Notes: a model not told the origin generated them from the letters alone. Shown: positions 33,998 to 42,706, counted from the stretch's first letter. The stretch: DNA of 56,363 bases from Mycolicibacter kumamotonensis (GCF_002086285.1 NZ_MVHU01000031.1:1-56363), one strand, 5' to 3'. Translations and numbers: made by a program.

Positions 33998-35447
33998 GGC
34001 TCTTCCCGATCGGGAGTGCGTGGGCGGGCGCGGCTGACCGGGTGAGGTTGGGGATGTAGGCGGGTCCTGGGGTGTGACGATAGGGGTTCTCACACACCAA
34101 ATCGAACACCCACAGGACCCATGTCTGAGCCTACGTGCCTTGTTGCCGACACCATCTGCCGAACCGTCGAGTTGGGGGTGACGATCACCGGCGCGGCGAT
34201 CGCCGACGAAGTCACCTGGATCGACTGCCGGCCGGTCGCACACGACCCGGCCTGCCCGAAATGCGGCCGCCCTGGCCAGTTGCGTGATCATGTCGAGCGG
34301 GTCTTGACCGACTTGCCCGTCGTGGGGCACCCGACCCGACTGCGGGTCCGGGTGCCGAGGTTCACCTGCGGCAACGACGGCTGCGCGGTGACGATCTTCC
34401 GGCAACGCATCGACCGGGTCGCCGCACCCAAGGCTGCCACCACGGTGCGGTGTGCCCGCTGGATTCTGCAGCGGTTGGCGATCGACAAGATGTCGGTCTC
34501 GGCAGTGGCCAAGGCCCTCGGTCTGGGCTGGAACACCGTGAACTCGGTGGCGGCCGAACTCACCCGTGAACTGGTCTTCGGCTCACCCGTTCACCTCGAC
34601 GGGGTCCGCTACCTCGGGGTCGATGAGCACAAGTGGAAACACCGCCGCGGCCAGGGCGAACCGGACTTCGTGACGGTCCTGGTCGACCTGACTCCGGTCA
34701 TCGACGGCACCGGCCCAGCGCGGCTGCTCGACATGGTGGCCGGTCGATCCGCTGAGGTCCTCAAGGGCTGGCTCAACGCCAAGGACGCCAACTTCCGCAG
34801 CCGGGTCAAGGTCGTGGCGATGGACGGGTTCGCCGGCTACCGCACCGCCACCGCCGACGTGCTGCCGGCAGCGCGGGCGGTGATGGACCCGTTCCATGTG
34901 GTGCATCTGGCCGCCGACAAGCTCACCGGCTGCCGCCAGCGCATTCAGCAGGACACCCGCGGGCATCGGGGACGCACCGGCGACCCGCTGTACGGGATCC
35001 GGCGGATCCTGCTGACCCGCACCGAGCTGCTCACCGACAAGCAGAAAGCCAAGCTGGGCAAGGCCATCGCAGCCCATGATGCGCATGCGGCGGTGGAGGT
35101 CACCGCTTGCTACTACCAGGACCTGATCGCCGCCTACGCCAACCCGGACCGCAGAGCGGGAAAGTTGACGATGTTCAAGTGCCTCAAGCGGATTCGATCA
35201 GGACTACCTAAGGGCCTCGATGAGCTGGCGCAGCTGGGTCGCAGTCTCTGGAAGCGGCGCCGCGAAATCCTGGCCTACTTCGACGTCGGCATCTCCAACG
35301 GCCCCGTCGAAGCCATCAACGGCCGCCTGGAACACCTACGCGGCATCGCCCTGGGATTTCGCAACCTCAACCACTACATCCTGCGATCCCTGATCCACTC
35401 CGGCCAACTTCAAGACCGGATCAACGCACTCTGAAACCGGAAGAGCC
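33998..35447 (+). mobile_element. ISL3-family insertion sequence, 1450 bp
   Basis: Terminal inverted repeats start GGCTCTTCC and share GAGTGCGT at positions 17-24 (left GGCTCTTCCCGATCGG..., right GGCTCTTCCGGTTTCA...). One intact transposase gene fills the element. It is flanked by the 8-bp direct repeat CGATTACC and inserted into the phospholipase D-like gene. Intact ends, duplication and reading frame indicate a recent insertion. Confidence 0.93.
34121..35434 (+). CDS. ISL3-family transposase
   Basis: 437 residues. An N-terminal zinc-binding region (CPKCGRPGQL ... FTCGNDGC) and HTH (SVSAVAKALGLGWNTVN) precede the DDE catalytic core: Asp in GVDEHKW, Asp in AMDGFAGYR and Glu in GPVEAINGR. The length and motif set are typical of ISL3 transposases such as the IS1096/IS1557 type. 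The frame is complete. Confidence 0.93.
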   Translation: MSEPTCLVADTICRTVELGVTITGAAIADEVTWIDCRPVAHDPACPKCGRPGQLRDHVERVLTDLPVVGHPTRLRVRVPRFTCGNDGCAVTIFRQRIDRVAAPKAATTVRCARWILQRLAIDKMSVSAVAKALGLGWNTVNSVAAELTRELVFGSPVHLDGVRYLGVDEHKWKHRRGQGEPDFVTVLVDLTPVIDGTGPARLLDMVAGRSAEVLKGWLNAKDANFRSRVKVVAMDGFAGYRTATADVLPAARAVMDPFHVVHLAADKLTGCRQRIQQDTRGHRGRTGDPLYGIRRILLTRTELLTDKQKAKLGKAIAAHDAHAAVEVTACYYQDLIAAYANPDRRAGKLTMFKCLKRIRSGLPKGLDELAQLGRSLWKRRREILAYFDVGISNGPVEAINGRLEHLRGIALGFRNLNHYILRSLIHSGQLQDRINAL

Positions 35448-35455
35448 CGATTACC
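35448..35455. repeat. Target-site duplication, right copy
   Basis: CGATTACC directly right of the insertion element, matching 33990-33997. Confidence 0.93.
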
Positions 35456-35974
35456 GGTGCGGAACGCGGGCCCGCCACCGCCGTCGATTTCGTTGAGCGG
35501 GATGGAGTTGGAGCTGTAATTGCCGCTCTGCACCAGTGTCCACTCGTCGTCGATCACGATGACCTTCTCGTGCGCGGACGCGAAGATCTGGACGCTGGGA
35601 TTGGCGCAGGACGGCGCGGGTACCCCCACCACACCCATATCGACGAGCTCGCCGAAAAGCCGGGTCTCGGCCGCACTGTCGATATCGAGCATCAGCGAGA
35701 CCGTCACCCCGCGCGCCAGCGCGTCGAGCACAAGCTGCTTCATGTAGGCGGCGGAGAAGTCGTAGATTCCGATCAGGATCGACCGGGTGGCGGCGTCGAA
35801 AAGTTTCTTGGTCACCGCATAGGTGGAGTCCGGTGACGCGTAGGCGATGACGTCGCTGTGCACGCTGACTGCCGGGATGGACTGCTTGGTGTAGTTCGTC
35901 AGGTGGCACCGCCGGTTGACCAGCGATACCGGCGAAGGCGCCGCGGCGCCCGCTGTTTCGACCCACATCGGCAT
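35448..35974 (-). pseudogene. Phospholipase D-like gene, N-terminal part (split by IS)
   Basis: ATG 35974 after GGGAGGAAC starts MPMWVETAGAAAPSPVSLV. The first HKD motif is HEKVIVIDDEW followed by SGNYSSNSIP. Translation runs into the insertion element at RTGN and ends there after about 35 foreign codons. The intact gene would be a two-HKD PLD enzyme (phosphodiesterase on phospholipids or nucleic acid), without a signal peptide. A truncated product with one HKD could at best act as a dimer. Confidence 0.85.
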
Positions 35975-36035
35975 GGTTGTTCCTCCCTCTGCTCGCCCCC
36001 GGACTGTGCGGTCGGCGGGATTCCGGGTGACACCG

Positions 36036-36082
36036 ATGCTCCACTCCGGTGACCGGCCGTGACACGAGTACCGGGCTACCCG
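36036..36082 (-). promoter_or_regulatory. Island promoter 9 (phospholipase D-like gene)
   Basis: Box CGGGTAGCCCGGTACTCG (36082-36065), with -10-like GAGCAT (36041-36036) after 23 nt. Predicted start near 36029, giving a 55-nt leader. Back-to-back with promoter 10, boxes 48 bp apart. Confidence 0.72.
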
Positions 36083-36130
36083 AAAACCGTGACGTTTCCG
36101 CCAGGGCCAGACCGGCGCGGGCCGCGAAAT

Positions 36131-36177
36131 GGAGTAGTCCACTACCCGTGCGTAGCCGGCGGCGTCGGCCCCAGGAT
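36131..36177 (+). promoter_or_regulatory. Island promoter 10 (LysM operon)
   Basis: Box GGAGTAGTCCACTACCCG (36131-36148), with -10-like CAGGAT (36172-36177) after 23 nt. Predicted start near 36184, giving a 29-nt leader to ATG 36213. Confidence 0.72.
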
Positions 36178-36212
36178 GGTCATGACCCCACCAGTGAAAA
36201 GGATCCCCGGGC

Positions 36213-36719
36213 ATGAACGAGATTCCGCGACTCGCGGTTCGCAGTCCGCAACCGTTCGACATCGTCGGCGACAGTTTCGTGTTGTGCGGGCTCGGTGGCG
36301 CCTTCGAAGGTGTCATCGGCACGGCAACCCTGACCGACCGCAACGGCACCGTCCTGACCACGGTCGCGCCGATGTTCGTGCCGAACACCGGATTCGGCTA
36401 CACCCTGTTCGACTTCCCGGTCAGCTACCCGGTGCCCGCGACCGCGGAGGGCATGCTGATCGTCCACTCGGACAACCCCAGCGGGCTACCCGAGAACGAC
36501 TTCACGGTGTCGGTGCCGCTGACGTTCGGGCGCCCGCTGCTCGGCGGACCGTTCCACAGTTTCTCCCTGCATCGCGTCGTCTCCGGCGACACCCTTTTCA
36601 AGATCGCGCAGGACCGCTACGGCGACGGCGACCTGTGGCAGCGGCTGTTCATCGCCAACCGAGACCGCATAGACAATCCCGACCTGATCCGGGTCGGGCA
36701 GCTACTGCGAATCCCCTAG
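36213..36719 (+). CDS. Gmad2-like immunoglobulin domain plus LysM protein
   Basis: 168 residues. The N-terminal 110 residues look like a Gmad2-type beta-sandwich (RLAVRSPQPFDIVGDSFVL, GTATLTDRNGTVL). Residues about 118-168 form one LysM domain (HRVVSGDTLFKIAQDRYGDG, then NPDLIRVGQLLRIP) that binds peptidoglycan glycan. No signal peptide is present, so the route to the wall is unclear. It heads a two-gene LysM transcript. Confidence 0.78.
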   Translation: MNEIPRLAVRSPQPFDIVGDSFVLCGLGGAFEGVIGTATLTDRNGTVLTTVAPMFVPNTGFGYTLFDFPVSYPVPATAEGMLIVHSDNPSGLPENDFTVSVPLTFGRPLLGGPFHSFSLHRVVSGDTLFKIAQDRYGDGDLWQRLFIANRDRIDNPDLIRVGQLLRIP

Positions 36720-36733
36720 TCCGACAGGAAGGA

Positions 36734-37390
36734 ATGACAACCGTGAAGACCTACCAAGTCCAGCCGGGCGACACCCTGTTCGCCCTGGCCCGGCGCGAGT
36801 ACGGTGACAGCACCCTGTACCCGGTGATCGCGCGGCAGAACCATCTCGCCAACCCGGATCTGATCGTGTCCGGGCAGCAGCTGCTGATCCCGTACGTGAC
36901 CTATCGACACCTGGTCACCGCGGCCGATTCCACCGCGACGCGCAAGGAGATCACCCAGCACTACTACGGAACCGACGACACCAACGTGCAGTTGATCTGG
37001 GAGATCGTCAACGGAGTAGCCCAGCGGGAGATACAGCAGGGCAGCTGGCTGCACATCCCCGACCTGTCCAACGTCGGGCACCACACGGTCGTCGACGGAG
37101 AAAGCCTCGCGGGGCTGGCCGCCCGGTGGTACGGCGACGACCACCTCGCGATCGTGATCGGGTTGGCGAACAACCTTCCCGCGAACACCGAACCGAGCCC
37201 GGGCCAGGTGCTCATCGTCCCCGGCCTCAACCGGCGCCGCCACATCGCCGGCGACACCCTGGTGTCACTGTGCCGCGAGGAATACGGCGATGCGGATCTG
37301 GACACCCGGATGTCGGTCGTCGCGGCCGCCAACCACATCAGCGAGCCGGCCGCGCTCTTCTCCAACCAGGTGATCTATTTCCCCTCCTAA
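36734..37390 (+). CDS. Multi-LysM protein
   Basis: 218 residues built from about four LysM-like units: YQVQPGDTLFALARREYGD at the N-terminus, a degenerate unit ending GSWLHIPDL, HTVVDGESLAGLAARWYGDD, and RHIAGDTLVSLCREEYGDA ending QVIYFPS. No catalytic domain or signal peptide. CAGGAAGGA precedes ATG 36734, 14 bp after the upstream LysM gene. Its TAA overlaps the convergent mazG stop, the right edge of the accessory region. It may tether the island enzymes to peptidoglycan; that is inference. Confidence 0.78.
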   Translation: MTTVKTYQVQPGDTLFALARREYGDSTLYPVIARQNHLANPDLIVSGQQLLIPYVTYRHLVTAADSTATRKEITQHYYGTDDTNVQLIWEIVNGVAQREIQQGSWLHIPDLSNVGHHTVVDGESLAGLAARWYGDDHLAIVIGLANNLPANTEPSPGQVLIVPGLNRRRHIAGDTLVSLCREEYGDADLDTRMSVVAAANHISEPAALFSNQVIYFPS

Positions 37391-38340
37391 GTCGCCGGCC
37401 AGTGGGCGCGCCACTCCTGTTCGCTGATCTCACCCAGCGGTGCGGTGTCGGGATCGAGAACGTCCACGCCGCCGTCGCGTGCCGCGGCGATCGCCTGCTC
37501 GGCGGAGCGGACGGTATCCATGAATTCTAAAACCGCTGTGCGCAAAACGTTTTCCGCATCACTGTCGGCGTCGACCGTGACCGTTGTGAGGGTGTCGGGG
37601 ACCAGGTCGGCAGGCAGGCCGGCGCGTGCGGCGCGCTGCAGCACCTTGCACACCAACGCCAATGCCGGCTGAGCGGTCGACAGATCGTCCATGATCGAGT
37701 TCCCGGCGTTCTTCTCCAGCTTCTCCCGGGCCTTGCGCTCATGCCACTGCGCCACCTGGTCGTCGAGCGAGATCTCCTCGCCGGCAAGCACCGCCGGCAC
37801 CCGGTTGCACAGTTTGCGCAGTAGGGCGTCGGCGACGTCGTCGATGCCGAACGGGTGCTCAGGGGCGTCCTCGGCGATACGGGCGTGGAACAGCACCTGC
37901 AGCAGCACGTCGCCGAGCTCCTCGCGCAATTCCTCGGCGTCCCCGCCGCGGACCGCGTCGAACAACTCGTAGGTCTCCTCGAGCAAGAACCGTCGCAGCG
38001 AATCGTGGGTCTGCTCGCTCTCCCATGGGCCCGTGCTGCGCAGCCGGTCCATGATCGCGACCGCGTCGATCAACCGCTCCCCCGCCGGCGGCTCCGGTGC
38101 GGCGATCAGCGTCTCACCGGCTGCCAGGCGCGCGACGACGGCGGGATGGTTGCGATCCGAGGAGAGCAGCACCGCGGCCCGGCCCTCGAAGCCGCCGGAG
38201 AGCACCGACTGCGCCGACGGCAGCGACCACGGCACCGCGATCGGCAGTTCCTCGGTGTAGACGACGTCGCCGGTCAGCAGCGCCACGGCTTCCACCGGCA
38301 CCAGCGAGGGCCGGCGGGGGTCGACCAGGACGACGGTCAT
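37387..38340 (-). CDS. mazG: Nucleoside triphosphate pyrophosphohydrolase MazG
   Basis: 317 residues from ATG 38340, which overlaps the mfd stop (ATGA). The MazG helix motif LLEETYELFDAV and EELREELGDVLLQVLFHARI supply the metal-binding Glu/Asp residues. It hydrolyses (d)NTPs, including oxidised ones, to the monophosphate plus pyrophosphate. The N-terminal 100 residues are the mycobacterial extension seen in Rv1021. Upstream in-frame sequence lies inside mfd and was excluded. Confidence 0.93.
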   Translation of the reverse strand: MTVVLVDPRRPSLVPVEAVALLTGDVVYTEELPIAVPWSLPSAQSVLSGGFEGRAAVLLSSDRNHPAVVARLAAGETLIAAPEPPAGERLIDAVAIMDRLRSTGPWESEQTHDSLRRFLLEETYELFDAVRGGDAEELREELGDVLLQVLFHARIAEDAPEHPFGIDDVADALLRKLCNRVPAVLAGEEISLDDQVAQWHERKAREKLEKNAGNSIMDDLSTAQPALALVCKVLQRAARAGLPADLVPDTLTTVTVDADSDAENVLRTAVLEFMDTVRSAEQAIAAARDGGVDVLDPDTAPLGEISEQEWRAHWPAT

Positions 38341-41300
38341 CGTCGGCCGGCCGCCGTGGCTTTTTCTGCGGTGGCCGGCGCCGGGCCGGTCACATCGACG
38401 TGGCCCCGCGGCTTGCCGTCCAATGCCGCGATCAGATCCGCCACCATCTGGACGAGTTCGACGTCGCGGATGCGGGGCGCGCCGACACCAGCGCCGGCCC
38501 GCGGTATCGGAACCTGCACGGTGGCCGTGGTGGCGCGGTAACTGGCCGACGGGTGCAATCGCTTGAGCCGCAACTGGGCTGAGTCGGCCAGGGTGATCGG
38601 GGCCAGCCGCAGCGTGGTCGCCGACGGCGCCGAGACCTCGGTGATGCCCACGGCGCGGCACGACAGCCGTAGCCGGGCCACCGCCACCAGCCGGCCCGCC
38701 GGCTCGGGCAGCGGACCGTAGCGGTCGGTCAGCTCGTCGACGACCGCGTTGATGGCGGCGTCGTCGAGGGCGGCGGCCAGCCGCCGGTAGGCCTCCAGAC
38801 GCAGCCGGTCGGAGTTGATGTACTCCGGCGGCAAGTGGGCGTCGACGGGCAGATCGATGCGGACGTCCTTGGTCTCCTCGGTGGTGACCGTCTCGCCGTT
38901 GAACGCCGCCCGATACGCTTCGACAGCCTCGCCGACCAGCCGCACGTACAGGTCGAAGCCCACCCCCGCGACGTGCCCGGACTGCTCGACGCCGAGCACG
39001 TTGCCGGCGCCGCGGATCTCCAGGTCTTTCATCGCCACCGCCATGCCGGCGCCCAGCTCGTTGTTCTGGGCGATGGTGGCCAGCCGGTCGTGGGCGGTCT
39101 CGGTCAGCGGCGATTCACGCGGGTAGAGGAAGTAGGCGTAGCCGCGTTCCCGGCTACGGCCCACCCGGCCCCGCAGCTGGTGCAGCTGGGAGAGCCCGAA
39201 GGTGTCGGCGCGCTCGACGATCAGGGTGTTGGCGTTGGAGATGTCCAGACCGGTCTCGATGATCGTGGTGCACACCAGGATGTCGTACTCCCGGTTCCAG
39301 AAACCCTGCACGGTGGTTTCCAGCAGCTCTTCGGGCATCTGGCCGTGCGCGACGACCACCCGGGCCTCGGGAACCAGCGCGCGCACCCGGGCAGCGGCCG
39401 CGTCGATGGAGCTGACCCGGTTGTGCACGTAGAACACCTGGCCGTCGCGCAGCAATTCCCGGCGCAGCGCCGCGGCGACCTGCTTGTCGTCGTGGGGCCC
39501 GACATAGGTCAGCACCGGGTAGCGGTCCTCGGGCGGGGTGAGAATCGTCGACATCTCCCGGATGCCGGCCAGGCTCATCTCCAGGGTCCGCGGGATCGGG
39601 GTGGCGCTCATGGTGAGCACGTCGACATGGGTGCGCAGCGCTTTGATGTGCTCCTTGTGCTCGACGCCGAACCGTTGCTCCTCGTCGACGATCACCAGGC
39701 CGAGGTCTTTCCAGCGCACCCCGGTCTGCAGCAGCCGGTGGGTGCCGATCACCACGTCGACGGAGCCGTCGGCCAGGCCGTCGATGGTGGCCTTGGATTC
39801 TTGCGCGTCGGTGAACCGGGACAAGCCCTTGACGGTGACCGGGAAGCCGGCCATCCGGGTGGCGAACGTCTGCAGGTGCTGATCGGCCAGCAGCGTGGTG
39901 GGCACCAGCACCGCGACCTGTTTGCCGTCCTGAACGGCTTTGAACGCCGCGCGCACCGCGATCTCGGTCTTGCCGTAACCGACGTCGCCGCAGATCACCC
40001 GGTCCATCGGGACCGGCTTTTCCATGTCCGCCTTGACCTCGCTGATCGCAGTGAGCTGGTCGACGGTCTCGGTGAACCCGAACGCGTCCTCCATCTCGGC
40101 TTGCCACGGGCTGTCCGGGGCGAAAGCGTGGCCGGGCGCGGCCTGGCGTTTGGCGTAGAGCGCCACGAGCTCGTCGGCGATCTCTCGGACGGCCCGGCGC
40201 GCCTTCGTTTTCGTCTGGCTCCAGTCGCTGCCGCCGAGCCTGCTCAGCGCCGGGGCCTGGCCGCCGACATAGCGGGACAGCTGATCCAGCGAGTCCATCG
40301 GCACGTAGAGCTTGTCGGTGCCGTTCGCGCCGCGTTTGCCGGAGGCGTATTCCAGCACCAGGTATTCGCGCCGCGCACCGCCGACGGTGCGCTCGGTCAT
40401 CTCCACGAACTTGCCGATGCCGTGCTGGTCGTGCACCACCAGGTCGCCGGCGGCCAGCGCCAGCGGGTCGACGGCGTTGCGGCGCTTGGCCGCCAGCCGC
40501 TTGCCTTCCGGCCCGGCCACCCGGTTTCCGGTGAGGTCGGTCTCGGTGACGATCACCAGGTTGGCGCCCGCGATCACCAGGCCCTCGTGCAGTGGGCCGG
40601 CCAGCACGCCGACCACACCGGGTGCCGGTGCCGCTCCGGGCTCCAAGATGGTTGCCGCGGTGTCGGATTCGGCCAACTGTTCCACCAGCCGCTTGGCGGT
40701 GCCGACGCCGGGGGTCACGATCGCTGCCGCGCCGCCGGTCGAGGTGTGCGCGCGCAGCATGGCGAAGATCTCGTCGATGTCGCGTTGCCGCCCGCGTGCC
40801 GACGGCGACGGACGCACGTCGAGTTGGATCGCCGCCTCGTCGGAGAGCTGGCTCAGCGTCCACCACGGATGTCCCGCGGCCGTCGCGGCCTGGCCGACCT
40901 CGTCGAGCTCACGGAATCCCGACCCGCCGAGCTGTTCGATGTCGATCGGCGCGTCACCGCCGATCGCCGCGACCGACCAGGACGCCTCCAGGAATTCACG
41001 CCCGGTCTTGATCAGGTCGGCGCCGCGGGCACGGACCTTCTCCGGATCGCAGACCAGCACCGGGGTGCCCGCGCCGAGCTGGTCGGTCAGCAGTGCCTGC
41101 CGGCCGGGCCGCAGCACCGGGCCCAGCGCCTCCATGCCGTCGACCGGGATGCCCTCGGCGAGCTTGGCCAGCATGTCGCCGACGGTGCCGGTGACGGCGT
41201 TGCCGTCGCCGGGTGGCCGGTCGCGTGCCAGTTCGGCGGCGCGGGCCCGCACGTCCTCGGTGAGCAGCAACTCCCGGCACGGCACCGCCACCACGGTGCC

Positions 41301-42002
41301 CGCCTCGATCTCGGGAATGGAGCGCTGGTCGGCCACCGAGAACGGCCGGATCTCGGTGATCTCGTCGCCCCAGAACTCGACGCGCACCGGGTGCTCAGCG
41401 GTCGGCGGGAAGACGTCGAGGATCCCGCCGCGCACCGCGAACTCGCCGCGTTTGCCGACCAGGTCCACCCGGGTGTAGGCCAGCTCGACCAGCCGGGTGA
41501 TGACCGCCTCGAAGGGCGTCTCGTCGCCGACGGTCAAAAAGACCGGTTCGATGGCCTCCAGTTGCGGGGTCATCGGCTGCAGCAGCGACCGGGCCGTGGT
41601 CACCACCACCCGCAGCGGCGGTCCCAGCCGGGCGTCGTCGGGCCGCGCCAGCCGGCGCAGCAGCAGCATCCGGGCCCCCACGGTGTCCACCCCCGGGGAG
41701 AGTCGCTCGTGCGGCAGCGTCTCCCAGGACGGGAACAGCGCCACCGTGTCGCCGTAGACGCCGCGCAGTTCGCTGGTCAGATCGTCGGCCTCGTGGCCGG
41801 TGGCGGTGACCACGAGCAGCGCCGTGTTGCGGGCGAGCGCGGCGGCGACGAAGGGCCGCGCCGCGACCGGGCCGACCAGGTTGAGTTCGGCGGGCCGGTC
41901 ACCGGCGTGTTCGATGAGATCGGCGAAGGTCGGCGCGCTCAGGGCGGCTTCGACGAGCCCGGCGATCGGGGTGGCTGGGCTGGCGTGCCCCGGTGCGGTC
42001 AT
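38337..42002 (-). CDS. mfd: Transcription-repair coupling factor Mfd
   Basis: 1221 residues from ATG 42002 (MTAPGHASPATPIAGLVE, as in M. tuberculosis). UvrB-like N-terminal domains precede the RNA polymerase interaction domain (GDLVVHDQHGIGKF), then the RecG-like translocase with Walker A GDVGYGKTE, DEEQRFGVEHKE, SATPIPRTLEMSL and QLRGRVGRS, and the TRCF domain. It removes stalled polymerase and recruits UvrA. mazG is coupled behind it, and a TetR gene lies 59 bp upstream. Confidence 0.97.
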   Translation of the reverse strand: MTAPGHASPATPIAGLVEAALSAPTFADLIEHAGDRPAELNLVGPVAARPFVAAALARNTALLVVTATGHEADDLTSELRGVYGDTVALFPSWETLPHERLSPGVDTVGARMLLLRRLARPDDARLGPPLRVVVTTARSLLQPMTPQLEAIEPVFLTVGDETPFEAVITRLVELAYTRVDLVGKRGEFAVRGGILDVFPPTAEHPVRVEFWGDEITEIRPFSVADQRSIPEIEAGTVVAVPCRELLLTEDVRARAAELARDRPPGDGNAVTGTVGDMLAKLAEGIPVDGMEALGPVLRPGRQALLTDQLGAGTPVLVCDPEKVRARGADLIKTGREFLEASWSVAAIGGDAPIDIEQLGGSGFRELDEVGQAATAAGHPWWTLSQLSDEAAIQLDVRPSPSARGRQRDIDEIFAMLRAHTSTGGAAAIVTPGVGTAKRLVEQLAESDTAATILEPGAAPAPGVVGVLAGPLHEGLVIAGANLVIVTETDLTGNRVAGPEGKRLAAKRRNAVDPLALAAGDLVVHDQHGIGKFVEMTERTVGGARREYLVLEYASGKRGANGTDKLYVPMDSLDQLSRYVGGQAPALSRLGGSDWSQTKTKARRAVREIADELVALYAKRQAAPGHAFAPDSPWQAEMEDAFGFTETVDQLTAISEVKADMEKPVPMDRVICGDVGYGKTEIAVRAAFKAVQDGKQVAVLVPTTLLADQHLQTFATRMAGFPVTVKGLSRFTDAQESKATIDGLADGSVDVVIGTHRLLQTGVRWKDLGLVIVDEEQRFGVEHKEHIKALRTHVDVLTMSATPIPRTLEMSLAGIREMSTILTPPEDRYPVLTYVGPHDDKQVAAALRRELLRDGQVFYVHNRVSSIDAAAARVRALVPEARVVVAHGQMPEELLETTVQGFWNREYDILVCTTIIETGLDISNANTLIVERADTFGLSQLHQLRGRVGRSRERGYAYFLYPRESPLTETAHDRLATIAQNNELGAGMAVAMKDLEIRGAGNVLGVEQSGHVAGVGFDLYVRLVGEAVEAYRAAFNGETVTTEETKDVRIDLPVDAHLPPEYINSDRLRLEAYRRLAAALDDAAINAVVDELTDRYGPLPEPAGRLVAVARLRLSCRAVGITEVSAPSATTLRLAPITLADSAQLRLKRLHPSASYRATTATVQVPIPRAGAGVGAPRIRDVELVQMVADLIAALDGKPRGHVDVTGPAPATAEKATAAGRR

Positions 42003-42061
42003 GATGCGGGCAATTCTAGGCGGTGCCGCTGCGGGCACCGATTTGCGTTGGGGTGCATGCC

Positions 42062-42706
42062 TTATTCGTCATGCAGGGTCGGATCGACCTCCAGGTGCGA
42101 CAGGCCGTTCCAGCACAGGTTGACCAAGTGCGCGGCCACCACTTCCTTCTTGGGTTCGCGCACATCCAGCCACCACTGGGCCGTCATCGACACCGAACCG
42201 ACCAACGCCTGGGCATACAGCGGGGCGGTCTCGGGATCCAGGCCGCGCCGGGAGAAATCGCCGGCCAGAATCGACGACACCTGGCCGATCGCATCGTTGA
42301 GCAGGGTGGAGTAGCTGCCGGAGCTGATCGACGCCGGTGAGTCGCGGATCAGGATCCGGAATCCGTCGGTGTGCTGGTCGACGTAGGTCAGCAGCGCCAG
42401 CGCGACCCGCTCGACCCGCAGCCTCGACTGGTTGTTGGTCGACTTGGTCAGCGACGTGGTGATGCCGTCCAGCAGCGCCGACATCTCCCGGTCCACCACC
42501 ACCGCGTACAGCCCTTCCTTGCCGCCGAAATGCTCGTAGACCACCGGTTTCGAGACATTGGCGCGCAGCGCGATCTCCTCGATGGAGGTGCCTTCGTAGC
42601 CGCGCTCGGCGAACAGTGACCGAGCGACGTCGATGAGTTGGTGACGACGTTCGCTGCCGGTCATCCGGGCCCGCGGGGGCCTGCCATCCCTGTCCAGAGC
42701 AGCCAC
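42062..42706 (-). CDS. TetR family transcriptional regulator (Rv1019-like)
   Basis: About 214 residues. N-terminal HTH: RHQLIDVARSLFAERGYEG then TSIEEIALRANVSKPVVYEH followed by FGGKEGLY. The C-terminal ligand domain ends WNGLSHLEVDPTLHDE. I chose GTG 42706 (MAALDRDGRPPRARMTG); ATG 42664 (MTGSERR) is a shorter alternative. It is placed as in M. tuberculosis ahead of mfd-mazG, with which it probably forms an operon, and it faces the divergent tRNA-Gln gene. Confidence 0.9.
   Translation of the reverse strand: MAALDRDGRPPRARMTGSERRHQLIDVARSLFAERGYEGTSIEEIALRANVSKPVVYEHFGGKEGLYAVVVDREMSALLDGITTSLTKSTNNQSRLRVERVALALLTYVDQHTDGFRILIRDSPASISSGSYSTLLNDAIGQVSSILAGDFSRRGLDPETAPLYAQALVGSVSMTAQWWLDVREPKKEVVAAHLVNLCWNGLSHLEVDPTLHDE

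Noticed and set aside
12197..37390. Prophage
   Set aside because: An amidase and LysM proteins are present, but there is no integrase, capsid, tail, terminase or repressor gene.
36213..37390. Extracellular contractile injection system parts
   Set aside because: LysM proteins occur in such systems, but no sheath, tube, baseplate or AAA ATPase gene is visible.
38835..42314. 1159-codon plus-strand frame antisense to mfd
   Set aside because: No recognisable motifs; composition typical of a shadow frame.
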